This document shows positions 49,701-60,271 of a stretch of 64,000 nucleotides of DNA, one piece after another; the first letter of the stretch is position 1, and the number at the start of each line of letters is the position of its first letter. The DNA lies in the NCBI RefSeq assembly GCF_964204645.1, contig NC_134031.1, positions 5,377,001 through 5,441,000 on the forward strand, read 5' to 3'. The DNA comes from Tubulanus polymorphus (taxonomy: Eukaryota > Nemertea > Palaeonemertea > Tubulaniformes > Tubulanidae). The notes beneath the pieces are model-generated. The model saw only the letters and a program-made list of their open reading frames with translations. It had not been told where the DNA came from and searched no databases. A program made the position numbers and the translations under genes.

Positions 49701-50628
49701 TGGAATCTTCGAAAATTTTCATTTAGAAATCTTAGAAAATATCTCCAGCTCTTTCGGATACTAATTAGTCAGCACTGAATGCTTGGAATCTTGCGGCTGA
49801 TGGTGTCAAGTGGTAGGCGTAAGCGAGCTAAAAACTGGGGCAATAACACAAGGATTAAACTTTAAACTAATTAAATAAGTAACAGCTCAACTATTATCTA
49901 TTCAAGTTTTAACTTTCCTATTATCCTTTCTACAAGGGTTTTTTGATGGTGGACGAAGGGGGCAGAAAATCTTGGATGCAACAATAGCCTAAGTGATTGT
50001 TGACCCACATGCCTCTATCCCCACCTGACTATGATGAGGTTGCCGGGGAATCCGATAATTACCTTATTCCACCACTTATAAGACTGTAGCAGCTGAGTAA
50101 ACAGCGGCGTCCTATCCAGTATCGGATCCTGACTTATCAAGTACGAATTCGCCGATATGAGGTTGTTACCCAACGGAGTCAGAGCATTACTGTGCTTCTC
50201 AAAGTCGCTGAAATCATAGAACAGACAAAGGAGAATATGAACGATCAGATACCACGATTGATGAAATAATAAACATCGGGGCCAAAATCAGAGAATCTGA
50301 ATTGAAAGCGAATCAAGTTAAACGCTGGCCTCGCTCAGAACAAAAAATTTAAATGCTCGGGTTACTAGGTTACTACCAACCTAAAATGTTTGTTAACGTC
50401 TAGCAGAGATTTTTGTAGATCTGTTAAGAATAATTTACTCTGACTCGAAGAGCTGTCATTATTGCTACTGTTTGTTGAAGAAGTTTTATTTTGTTGTTGT
50501 TGATCGGGTGGAGATTTTTCCGCAGCTTTAACGCCTTTACTCAACTGCTCGAATACGTGCGACACCTCACTACGGAGCTGCTGCAGCGCGTGAAGCGACT
50601 GCATCAAATTATCATTCAGTTCAGACAT
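46720..50628 (-). CDS. MED27: Mediator of RNA polymerase II transcription subunit 27
   Basis: Seven phase-consistent exons, complement(join(46720..46857,47341..47418,47594..47743,48721..48814,49229..49353,50063..50207,50381..50628)), encode 325 residues, against about 311 in human MED27. MED27 is a tail/upper-tail subunit of Mediator, bridging activators and RNA polymerase II. The N-terminus has the conserved helix SLHALQQLRSEVSHVFEQLS and, after a Gln/Asn/Ser insert, FLTDLQKSLLDVNKHFR. Next come DRTPLFTQLLQSYKWWNKAH and DVASHTALLLGQNSLKRS, and the C-terminal half holds RLFPDMSISVSRSMGSSAVM, LWSKSKYVVFQKVTDH, PELAIRSFMTWLHSY, CHKCGKYLLDNLPPTWRDFR and LDAFHDSCRQQ. The last exon has the paired Cys (PCxxC) and PPTWRDFR motif diagnostic of this subunit. 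The Gln/Asn/Ser-rich insert (about residues 42-63) is longer than in vertebrates. Confidence 0.93.
47772..48095. repeat. MITE in a MED27 intron
   Basis: gcgtttttatttaagcaact near the left end reappears inverted as agttgctttaataaaaacac at the right end, bounding about 320 bp. The interior repeats cttaaataaatg and aatcgc motifs. It lies between MED27 exons 5 and 4. Confidence 0.6.
49148..49217. repeat. Short tandem duplication (30-bp unit, two copies)
   Basis: gaagcccgagaggtctacca then tatacgggg occurs twice in a row, immediately 3' of MED27 exon 3 (on the minus strand, just inside the intron). Confidence 0.9.
49388..49460 (+). repeat. tRNA-derived SINE head
   Basis: cagcgtggtcgagtggtcag then agcgttcaactcagagatg looks like the D-arm/anticodon-arm half of a tRNA, with an A-box-like TGGTCGAGTGG. 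The T-arm side is degraded, so it is not a functional tRNA. It is in a MED27 intron. Confidence 0.5.
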
Positions 50629-51679
50629 TTCGCCTGAAAAAACCCGAAAAAACCCGTCGATTCGAACAATCGGTTCAAACCAATAAATTGATTGAATTGA
50701 ATTTAAAAGGGTTTGATCAGTATTAAATGTCTATATTCGGATCCAGAGATGGGTAGCTCCGAATTGTTACAAATCGCGGCATCCATATATAGAGCGAATG
50801 ATACGCGGGGCGGGGTGCTCTCCCCTAGCTCTCCCTCGTATTTCTAGAGGGTTGGATCAGATAACGGATAAGAACCAGTTTGTATCTTGATATTTCACGC
50901 AAGAAAAATTCCCAGAAGCAATATGAAAATGAAAAGCAATTTAGTCGCTCAACGAATTTCGGCCACCCAGTTGACTAAATCAGTAAGCTATCTGAATCGT
51001 GAGCCACCGGCCGCGACATCATTACAAAAACCATTGGATTGAAAGCTGATGATGTCCACATGCTATGGTTTCATAAGTTTTTCAGCCAGAATACTGCTGA
51101 ATTTGAAATATATGCGTGCACTGATTTAAGAGATAATGCCAATTGCAAATAAACTTGTTAAATATCAAATTCCCAATAAGGCCTATCGCCGCGAGGAGTA
51201 TTTGAAAAAAAAATCTGTTTATATTAATTGAGTAATCTGATCTGTTGTACATTATGAGTTTTCCGGTTTGCTCCGGCTACCCGTACTGGCGGGGTAGTCT
51301 AGAGAGGCCAATGAAATCTCCGGTTTGCTGAACTACCCCTCTTTGCGGGGATGCGGTATGATGTTTGATCTGACAGTTTCAAGTGGTTAATGGCTGTTTC
51401 AAGTGCTTACAACGATGCTTATTACTTCGTGGTACATGGTGGTTTAAAAAAAGATTTCATAATAATACGCACACCGCGTGGGCTTCGTAAAAAGACCACT
51501 ACCTGTGGCCTTCACAAATTTTAATTGTCCTGTCCGATTTGGTTTCGTCCAAATGAGAGACTGCCTTTTCCAGTAAGGGCATTTTTGGATCACATCACTC
51601 AGGAAATGACTTGCGCTTTTCGGCCTCTTCGTCGGTTCCACATGTTTCATTTGAGCTATAGACCACAATGGCGACACCA

Positions 51680-51945
51680 TCATGGTCAGAAACTGACCAA
51701 TTGAGATATCCCCGAGTCTCGAACACTTGACTTCGAATTTCGGAAATTTTTCAAGTCATGTTTGTTTTCAAACTAATGAAGAATCATTGCAAATTCATAA
51801 ACTGACCATCACTGACCACAACTGACCAATTCAAACTCCTTGAATTTGAAAACGATATACCGCGTTATGGTGTCAAACTATAAAGGATTCGCTATAGATA
51901 TTGAGAATTCATGAATTGACCATCACTGACCAATTCATGCTTACT
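51680..51945. repeat. Clustered ACTGACCA repeats
   Basis: Repeated blocks such as gaaactgaccaattgag, aactgaccatcactgacca and aattgaccatcactgacca are spread over about 265 bp, spaced by unique AT-rich sequence with aaattc/gaattc ends. Confidence 0.6.
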
Positions 51946-52472
51946 ATCATATCATCACCAACCTAACTATAAATACCCTGATACTAATTTACTCTTTTAA
52001 AACTAATTCATTTAAAGAGGAATTGCCAGTTAAGGAGTTTAAGGTAAATAATGTAAAGTGTCTGACAAGCGAGTATTATGTTAGTTCATGTTTTCTCCGC
52101 TATCGTTATACATAGGGGCAGCACTAGACGGTTTAGATCACTATTTTTATAGTGGCGGGCTCGTTTCAAATGCTTTATTTAATGAAACTATTCTCTTGAT
52201 TAAAGACTTTAAAGCCACTTTTTGTAGACATGATTCTCACTTTTCTTTCATACGATCTTTGATTCGGAGTCTGTAGATATTAATACAGTCCACGGGACGC
52301 CAATTCAAAGGGGCCACCACGGCTTCCGCTCGTCCCGCCCAGTCGAATCATCGAATCACCCCCCGGAGGCCGGGTGATTTGATACGATTTGAAGATGGTA
52401 GACTCACAAATTTGTTTCGAAAAACTGATATGAATGTCAAAACTGAAAGAGAAACCTGAAACTCATTCATAG

Positions 52473-52562
52473 GAAATAATTAATATTTTAAAAAGTGGGA
52501 CAGTATTTTGTCAGCCGTTTGTGGAACAACAGGCGTCAAATTCATCTGTGCTTTATCTTATT
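52473..52562. repeat. Dispersed repeat D, copy 1
   Basis: ggaaataattaatatttta, gtgggacag and gtggaacaacaggcgtcaaa are shared with 61948-62027 in the same orientation. The two copies are 9.5 kb apart and about 80-90 bp long. Confidence 0.75.
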
Positions 52563-52779
52563 TGGAATACACGTGAACTAGCAAATTATGATTAGGAAAA
52601 TCGAATCTGATTTGACAAGATAAAGTTCGCCTATGTTATTCAAACAAAAATTATTAAAATTTAGTAGTCTCTGCTTCGCCAAGCGAGTGATCCCTCCACC
52701 AATTATAGTCAACTTACCAGACAGTTTTCAATAGTGAAAGATTTCAAATAAATACAAGGCTAAAAGCCGCGAGTTTTAG

Positions 52780-52945
52780 TCATCATTGGTCGGTCGATTT
52801 TCTTCTCATTTTACTTGGTTGGTTACTTTTGGTTGGTATCATGATTTACTTTTAATGGTTGTTACAATTTTGGTCGGTACTAATTTTACTTTTGGTCGGT
52901 ATTAGACGGCTTTTGGTTGGTATTAGACGGCTTTTAATCAGTATT
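52780..52945. repeat. Degenerate short tandem array, TTTTGGTTGGTATTAGACGGC
   Basis: Successive blocks read acttttggttggtatcatga, acaattttggtcggtact, acttttggtcggtattagac, cttttggttggtattagacg and cttttaatcagtattggacg. Unit about 24-27 bp with heavy drift. Confidence 0.75.
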
Positions 52946-53045
52946 GGACGGTTTTGATGCAATAAATATACGGATGCAATAAATTTTGAATTGAAGTGGA
53001 AATTCACCCTTGATGGCTATAGTGACAATCAAAAAAATTTCGCAA

Positions 53046-53156
53046 TTACTCTTCGGCAGCAACACTCGCTTCTAACTGGTCAACAAGTGTCAGTGTGTCC
53101 GGTTTAAAGTGTTTAACTGTATTGCCTGATATAAGATTATCATATTTTGCGGACAT
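53046..53156 (-). CDS. Unrecognised coding-like 3' exon or small ORF
   Basis: On the minus strand a frame ends with SAKYDNLISGNTVKHFKPD and then TLTLVDQLEASVAAEE and a stop. The first ATG is at 53156 (36 residues), and the same frame stays open upstream to about 53262 (72 codons). The composition is strikingly protein-like (amphipathic, ending in acidic residues) compared with the AT-rich surroundings, suggesting the last exon of a gene or a remnant of a mobile element's protein. I do not recognise the family and no upstream exon was found. Confidence 0.35.
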   Translation of the reverse strand: MSAKYDNLISGNTVKHFKPDTLTLVDQLEASVAAEE

Positions 53157-53395
53157 ACTCGTCTCCGCACCATGTTGATGGGAATAAAGGGTTGAAAAAA
53201 GAGGTGGATTGCAAGACAACAAAAAACCACTGACTGGTGAACTAATTAAGTTCAGAGAAGCTAATTAAGTAAACAAAAAGAGACTACAATTATATTTACT
53301 CTCATACAACAATTATACAAAATGCCAGGTTTGTGCTTGAGGAATTATAACTTAAGTTCCTCAAATACGTGGACTGATTTCAAAAATAATCCAAT

Positions 53396-53436
53396 CATGG
53401 ACGTATAAACAATAAACTAGAGCTTATACGTCCATG
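53396..53436. repeat. Small hairpin (13-bp arms)
   Basis: catggacgtataa and its exact inverse ttatacgtccatg are separated by a 15-bp loop. A similar ccatgga-type hairpin (accatggactctaaa ... tttagggtccatggt) lies at about 19271-19309 in a TMC intron. Confidence 0.75.
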
Positions 53437-53439
53437 GTC

Positions 53440-55120
53440 CAACGCGCAATTATCTAGGCTGTATCTGGACAACTAGAATTTTCGCTGCACCTTGTCTTAA
53501 ATAAAGATTTTCAAACATTATCAGTTCGCTCGCTCATTTAATACAACGCTATTTCAGGGTAAACATGACAATAATTTTACTATCGATAACTAATCACGTT
53601 TATAGCTGTTTAACATTCTTTCTAAAAAAGAGTAAAATGTATCTCCCAGATATTATCCCTAAAACAATTAACAGTTACAGCAGTGATAGGGTGTGATACA
53701 TAGGTAAAGGACGCGTGATCTTTCATCAGTTATTTGAAGCATTCTATCGAAACAGATATTTTTTAGTGTTTTTGGTTTAGTTAAGGTTTATGGTTATTTG
53801 TTTTGTTTATTACTGAGTCGATAGAACGCTTAAAACAACAACAGAAAAGGTCTCAAGAGGTTGGGAAACACGGAGAAGGTTGTTCTATGAAAAAAGAACC
53901 TTTAATAATTAGATTGAGTTGATTAGAAAAAATTCCCGATGATGAAGGCCTATATTAACTAATTGTTTGTTGGTTTTGTTTATTTTTTCATTACTTTATA
54001 ATTTCATTTGTTTTTTTGTATCATTTATTTTGTAGTTTTTATCTATTTTTTAAAATTATGTTCTCTGTATTTTGTACTATTTATTACTATTTACATCATC
54101 AGGATTTTGTAGCGGTGAAATTATGGCCTCACTTAAAAAAGTGCTACAAATTCACTGCTGCAGCTAAATAATCGCTTCCTAATTAAACACCCCGATTTGA
54201 AGTTAAGTGATCATTGAAAGCCGCTCAGCCTTATGATATGAATGACGATGATAGAAGTTAAAACAGCTATAAACAAAATTAAAACAATCAAAATCATTGC
54301 TGGCCATTATTATTTATTCCTTTATATTACAATATTCCTAGTATTACCTCTCATACCTCTGTGGATACAATGTACTACGATATAAGTTTCATATAACTAG
54401 CTAGGATCACCTACATGGAAGCACAATGCTAAAACCTGGCCCTTCACGTTTTGGCCAAGGAATCATTTTCAAAACATCTTTATTCAAAACCCATTAACTT
54501 GCTAGGCGAGTTTAGGAGTCTAAACTAATAACGTACCAACTTCCTTTATTGTGTTTAAAAGTTGCAACTGTTTAACTGACTACGCTCTCCCTTTTCAACA
54601 TTTAGGCTATGCAAATCATTAAATTATTTTCACTCTCAGGAAATATAAAATGAATCACTATTTCTAAGATTAATCGAATAAAGACCAATGAACTATGTCA
54701 TTATTACAAATCATTCTCAACTATGTTTAACTAAGGATGAAGATTATCTGAACTATCCTGTTGATTTCATATCTCAGTTTAGGAGTATTTCAACCGACTT
54801 ACGAGTCGAACCCAGACGCTGAATGCGATCAACACCATGAATTAATGGAGCGTAAATTTTATGAGACTCCAAGAAGGAACTTAAAGGACATGACTCCTCT
54901 GTTTACAAACCGAATTCAAATTATTCAAATATGAATAGTTCCTTCTCAGACCCAGAGCCCTAATTATCTAACTTCAATTTTCAATTATCAACATTAAAAC
55001 TATTTCTTCAGTTTATTCCGCTCCTTCAAATAGACAGTGATTTTTGTAAACCCATGTTACCCATCAGACTAGTTTGTAAAAAGGTAATACGCAAAATAAA
55101 TCAATACTTTACATATTCTT
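53440..55120. other. AT-rich intergenic stretch
   Basis: No gene, convincing repeat family or conserved motif was recognised. Composition is AT-rich with T-tracts near 53990-54060. Confidence 0.4.
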
Positions 55121-55345
55121 TAGTCTGTGCTGCCTGTCCTGAATAAGTGTTTATAAGATACGCATTGTCTGTGCTGCTCCTGAATAAGTGTTTATAAGAT
55201 ACGCATTGTCTGTGCTGCTCCTGAACAAGTGTTTATAAGATACGCAATGTCTGTGCTGCTCCTGAACAAGTGTTTATAAGATGCGTATTGTCTCTGCTGC
55301 TCCTGAATAATTGTTTATATATACCGGTAAGACACGCATTGTCTC
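55121..55345. repeat. Tandem array of a 41-bp unit, about five copies
   Basis: The unit is ctgtgctgctcctgaataag, then tgtttataagatacgcattg and t. Copies follow directly with one to three changes each; the last is interrupted by a tataccggt insertion. Confidence 0.92.
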
Positions 55346-55680
55346 TTCTCCACCTATTGAAAAAGAAATCCGTCATTGGGCGATAAACCGCTGCTGGATA
55401 AATTTCTCCTCTGGACTTCTAGGCCTATGCAGTCGAATTCAAGATGGTTCTTCTGTGGTAGTTGATGATTTCAATTCAAGATGGAATCTTCTGTTAGCTA
55501 TTCTAATCAGTACATTTTTCACCAGTACATCTTAGGCTGAGCATTTTCTTATAGATGTGATTAAGCTGAAATGAATAAAAGAAGATATCCTGTAATTAAA
55601 CAATATCATACAATATACACAATTCTTCATATACCATTAATAATAATAAATTCCATGTACCGTAAATCAATTTCATTTAG

Positions 55681-56415
55681 AATTTATCGCAATAATTCCA
55701 TCTATATTTAGTTACCTTTTATGATTGCTGGGTTGATGATTTGATTCTAGCTGGCTGTGCGCTGTTCCAGTTGGTCGATTTTGGACGAGTAGTTGATCTC
55801 AAGCTAGCTTTTCCATATAGTTGAAATTTAGCTGCAATGATTAAAAGAAGTTATCCTGTAATGACAAGTTTTTTCAATGAGAATTTATCGCAATAATTCC
55901 ATCTATATTAAGTTACCTTTTATGATTGCTGGGTTCGTTATCGGCGTGGAACATCTAAGTTGATTGGTTGATGATTTTGATTCTAGTTGACTGTGCGCTG
56001 TTCCAGTTGGTCGATTTTGGACGAGTAGTTGATCTCAAGCTGGGTTTTTCATATAGTTGAAATTTAGCTGCAATGATTAAAAGAAGTTATCCTGTTATGA
56101 CAAGTTTTTTCAATGAGAATTTATCGCAATAATTCCATCTATATTAAGTTACCTTTTATGATTGCTGGGTTCGTTATCGGCGTGGATCATCTAAGTTGAT
56201 TGGTTGATGATTTGATTCTAGTTGGCTGTGCGCTGTTCCAGTTGGTCGATTTTGGATGAGTAGTTGATCTCAAGCTGGGTTTTTTCATATAGTTGAAATT
56301 TAGCTGCAATGATTAAAAGAAGTTATCCTGTAATGACAAGTTTTTTCAATTAGAATTTATCGCAATAATTCCATCTATATTAAGTTACCTTTTATGATTG
56401 CTGGGTTCATTATCG
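55681..56415. repeat. Tandem cassette array, unit about 236 bp, four copies, with minus-strand splice-like borders
   Basis: Units start aatttatcgcaataattcca at 55681, 55882, 56118 and 56354. The first lacks about 35 bp (the atcggcgtggaacatctaag segment) and the last is partial. On the minus strand each unit carries a 3'-splice-like tttaatcattgcag followed by 116-151 bp and a 5'-splice-like aaaag/gtaact, giving exon-like blocks at 55716-55831, 55917-56067 and 56153-56303. Reading frames are short. Confidence 0.88.
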
Positions 56416-56439
56416 ACGAGGGTCTCCTATGTTGGTTGT

Positions 56440-56860
56440 CTAATTTTTACATATTTTTTTTCATATAACTTTTTTTCTGCCTAATTTAATACATTGAGAT
56501 TTTGGAAATAACTATATTTTACAATATTTGGTCTTTTTTTCATGTAAATACTCCGAAAGTTTACAAGGTTGAATAATTTTGTCTAAGTTTTTTACATTTC
56601 ATGGGTCTTTTTTTCATGTAAATAGTCCGAAAGTTTACAAGGTTTAAAAATTTCGTCTAACTTTAATTTTCTTGGTCGTTTTCACTGTTTAAATAGTCGA
56701 AGCACATAAGCGATTGATTGGGGTTAACTTTTTTTCTGCCTAATTTAATACATTGAGATTTTTGAAATAACTATATTTTACAATATTTGGTCTTTTGTCA
56801 TGTAAATAGTCCGAAAGTTTACAAGGTTGAAAAATTTTGTCTAGTTTTATATTCAAATTC
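56440..56860. repeat. Imperfect tandem repeat, CATGTAAATAGTCCGAAAGTTTACAAGG type
   Basis: tctgcctaatttaatacatt and ctatattttacaatatttgg occur at about 56478 and 56735. A nested shorter block, tttcatgtaaatagtccgaa then agtttacaaggtt, occurs three times. Confidence 0.8.
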
Positions 56861-57359
56861 GGAAATCAAAGTACAGATATAGTTGTGTGATCGGGGGTCG
56901 ATTTTACATAAATTTCGTTTTCTTTAAAACCAAGCACATAATTGGAAAATCCGGTTCCGGTTCATTCAATTAATCTTCCAACCAGTCTGAACCGACAGGC
57001 GACTGATTGGGGTCAATTAAGTTGACTGCCTATTTTAATACATCAATATTTGGAATATCTATATTACAAGGTTGAAGATCACTTTGTACATTTTATGACT
57101 AGTTGATTAATAGTATAGCTGAAAAAAAGAGCAAAATCTTGTGAGCAGAAAATCCTTTCGAATATCACTGATCATGATTAACGTGTCAATTCATACATGG
57201 ACCGGAAAGTAGATTTTGATAATAGTCAATTATTAAACGATTGAATTAATTAATCTATATTCATTCTAGATTCATGATATTGATTATTATAGTTTAACAA
57301 CAATTCGGGTAAAGCATCTCTAGCTATCTTGAGGAATACCAGAGTTACAGCAAATTTAA

Positions 57360-60060
57360 TAATGCATAATCAATCTGTTCAAATTTTTTTTGTACTGTAG
57401 TTTCTCTTCTTCTATCTTCAGAAATTCTTGATGTTTTTCTTCCATGGGTGCTAAACACCCAGCGGCCAGTAGACTTTTATTAAAACCCAGGCCCATCATA
57501 CAGTGCAAACTTGCTAGTAATATTGCCCCCTATATACATTTCGATTGTCAGCTTAACCATGTTCATATTATCAAATTAACTTCATCGTCAATTAATAAAC
57601 TTTAAGAGATACGTTTTCTACCCACAGATGGTGACATCTGTGCCCAGTAAATGGTATTCTCATCAATTTCAGTAATTCTAAATATTGCACGTAAAATATA
57701 TACAATGATCTTGTAATTATGATAATATAACTAACTAGAGTGAGTGCGCTGCCAGCATTGAGCACACTGATCCTATAAGCAACATGGTTCTACAGATTTA
57801 AGAAACCTTGAATCATCCCCACACCTTGACAAATCCAGAATTCTGCAAAGCCTCAATGATTTAATAAATCCAACGCACAAGAGAGAAAAGAGAGTTAAAA
57901 CACTGTATAGGGTATAGGCCTAAACCAATAGTTAATTATACAGTTGTCTTATCGACCCATATGGTTTGGATTTGAGCACTTTTACCTTATATGAAGATGC
58001 TGAGTTAATCTTTATCGTAGATACCTAATAAATCAATTAATGTCCTAGCTATAATTAAAATTGTCTCGGACAATAATTTATTTGGGGCTTGAAATTTCTA
58101 CACGAGAAGAATTTCAGATCCCGTATAAATTTGAATTCATCATTATTTCAACTGCTAATTTTGCATCAGAGCTTTTGATACCTAGCTTAACGAACCCAGA
58201 ATTCCCCAAAACCTAACTGATTCAACAGATCCTTCACACATGTGGCCCAGTTAGACACAGACAGCATTGCACAATACAGTTGTCTCATCCACTGCGCTAT
58301 TTTCTAAATAATTTTCACTTATATTCATTATATTGAATTAATTTTAACGAATTTTCTAGATATCTAAGCGATCCGTTAATTAGTCATCATACTAGCTACA
58401 TCTTAATTATCAGTCAACAATATTTATATTGAGCCTGAAAATCTACACGAGTAGAATTTCAGATGTGGTGAATTCATCACTATTTGAATTCATCAGAAAT
58501 TAAGATAAAAGCACATTTTGAGTGGTAAATTAGAAATTCCCTTATAGCCGAATTGCTATGTAATCTTTAGTTCTTTTATTATATCTTTTACAGTACACTG
58601 TGTATAAGGATCGAAAGACCATGTTGTGACCAGACCTCCCTGGTGCGGTGCAAGACATGATGCTGTAATATAGTTTGAAGGAGAGGGGTTAGTAAAAGAG
58701 AGCTATTAGCAAGAGGAATAAGAAGTTTAGGATATCCTGTCAGATTAAGGCTCTCAATCTGACATACACAGTGAAATTGAAATATTCTCCCTTCCAAATT
58801 CAGGAATGTATTTTTGCACAGATTTGTTTTATCTCCCTTCAATCGGAAGTAAATCTGCGTTAAATGAATTTGGCAATATGTATCAAAACTAATACAGCTG
58901 TATGACGACACAATAGGTTCACTTTAGATACAGATAAATTATTAATTTGCTCAGATACACATGTATCAGCTACATTTTAAATGTCAATGGACTTGAATTT
59001 AAAAAAAAATTTCACATAACAATTGAATTAACCTTAATTGTAGATATCTAAGTAATACATTAATGAGTAATTCATCTTAGCTATATTCTAATTGTCAGTT
59101 AATAAACTATATCTATTATGCGTCACTTGACACACAGTAGGCCTATGGCTTTTGGATATCATTTGAATCAGTAAGGTTTTGGTAAGTTTTGGCAATATTG
59201 AAGAGCATGACCAGTCGCCGTAAGTACGGCAGTTGGAGATATAAATACTGATCAGTCGATGAGACTGATTCACTTATTATATAGATATGCTCAAATATAC
59301 ATATATCAGCTATATCTCAATTGTCAGTTTAATGATATTTATAATGGACCTGTATCACATATAAATTATTTCATACATAGCATATAAATAGTTTTTGATC
59401 TTACATGGAATATTAAATTCATCTTAATTGTGGATATCTAAGCCATTGGTTAATGAGCAATTTTTCCTAGCTATATATATGATGATTGTCAGTTAAACAA
59501 TAATCATAGCCCAAAACAAGGCACAGAGTATGGCTCTGGGGAATGATTTGGATTAATTAAAGCTTTCTTTATTCTAGATTTATCAAAGTGCTGAGACCTA
59601 ATCACAGTTTCTAAAAGACCCGCAGTCCATAGTTTTCCCCATATATATTACACCAGATCTCGATAGAGCCCTAGACAATATTTTATACATCTTTCCCCCA
59701 GGAATTCATTAATGTAATGGGTAAAGCAGCATATAATATATACTGTAAAGTGCCCAAATTGTCCTATCTAAAGTGTCCTATCTATATCTTGATTGTCAGT
59801 TAAACAAGCTATATGAGGCCTGAAATATCTACCGTACATTCGGAAAATTTCACATAAGATATTGAATTTACCTTAATTGTACATACTTGAAAAATATTTT
59901 CATCAATAACTGACCAATCTACCTTTAATTATCAGACCAAAGAATAGTCAAGGGACCTCACTCAATCATTTCATCTAATATTGTAAATATTCAAGCAATC
60001 ATTGCCCTAGCTATATTTCAATTTACTTTAACCAATATACCGGCCATAGAGCTTCAATAA
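57360..60060. repeat. Ancient, degenerate long-period array
   Basis: A module of about 70-80 bp (ttaattgtagatatctaagt, then ctagctatattctaattgtc and agttaa) recurs at about 58010, 58355, 59035, 59425, 59780, 59870 and 59975. Between modules other segments also recur, such as ctacacgagtagaatttcag (58100, 58445) and aacccagaattc (57830, 58195). Spacing is irregular, about 350-700 bp. No coding sequence was seen; the frames here are chance openings. Confidence 0.6.
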
Positions 60061-60271
60061 AGTAGTGCGGAGATGGTGAGCTTGACCAGCGTCTGTATCC
60101 TCACCAGTGCCTATGCATTCTACCCCAGATATGAAAAATCAACTTAGCTTTATGTATGTATGCATTCCTGTTGCCATGCAGGATGAGACTGCCAGGTTTG
60201 GTTGCTCAGGTCTTTCGGTGTTTGGTTCATTCAACGTGGAGTCTTTTGTGGGCACTTCTAGTGGGAAGATT

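Larger units (their letters stand above)
50629..53045. other. Intergenic region 5' of MED27
   Basis: The MED27 promoter should lie directly above 50628. Further on are low-complexity tracts of actgaccaat/catcactgaccac repeats (51680-51940), a dispersed repeat copy (52473-52560), and a degenerate short tandem array (52780-52945). No supported protein. The minus frame at 51444-51683 has no recognised domain. Confidence 0.4.

Noticed and set aside
58588-58911. Minus-strand 107-codon frame in the degenerate array
   Set aside because: It spans repeated AT-rich modules that are closed in the other repeats; no protein motif.
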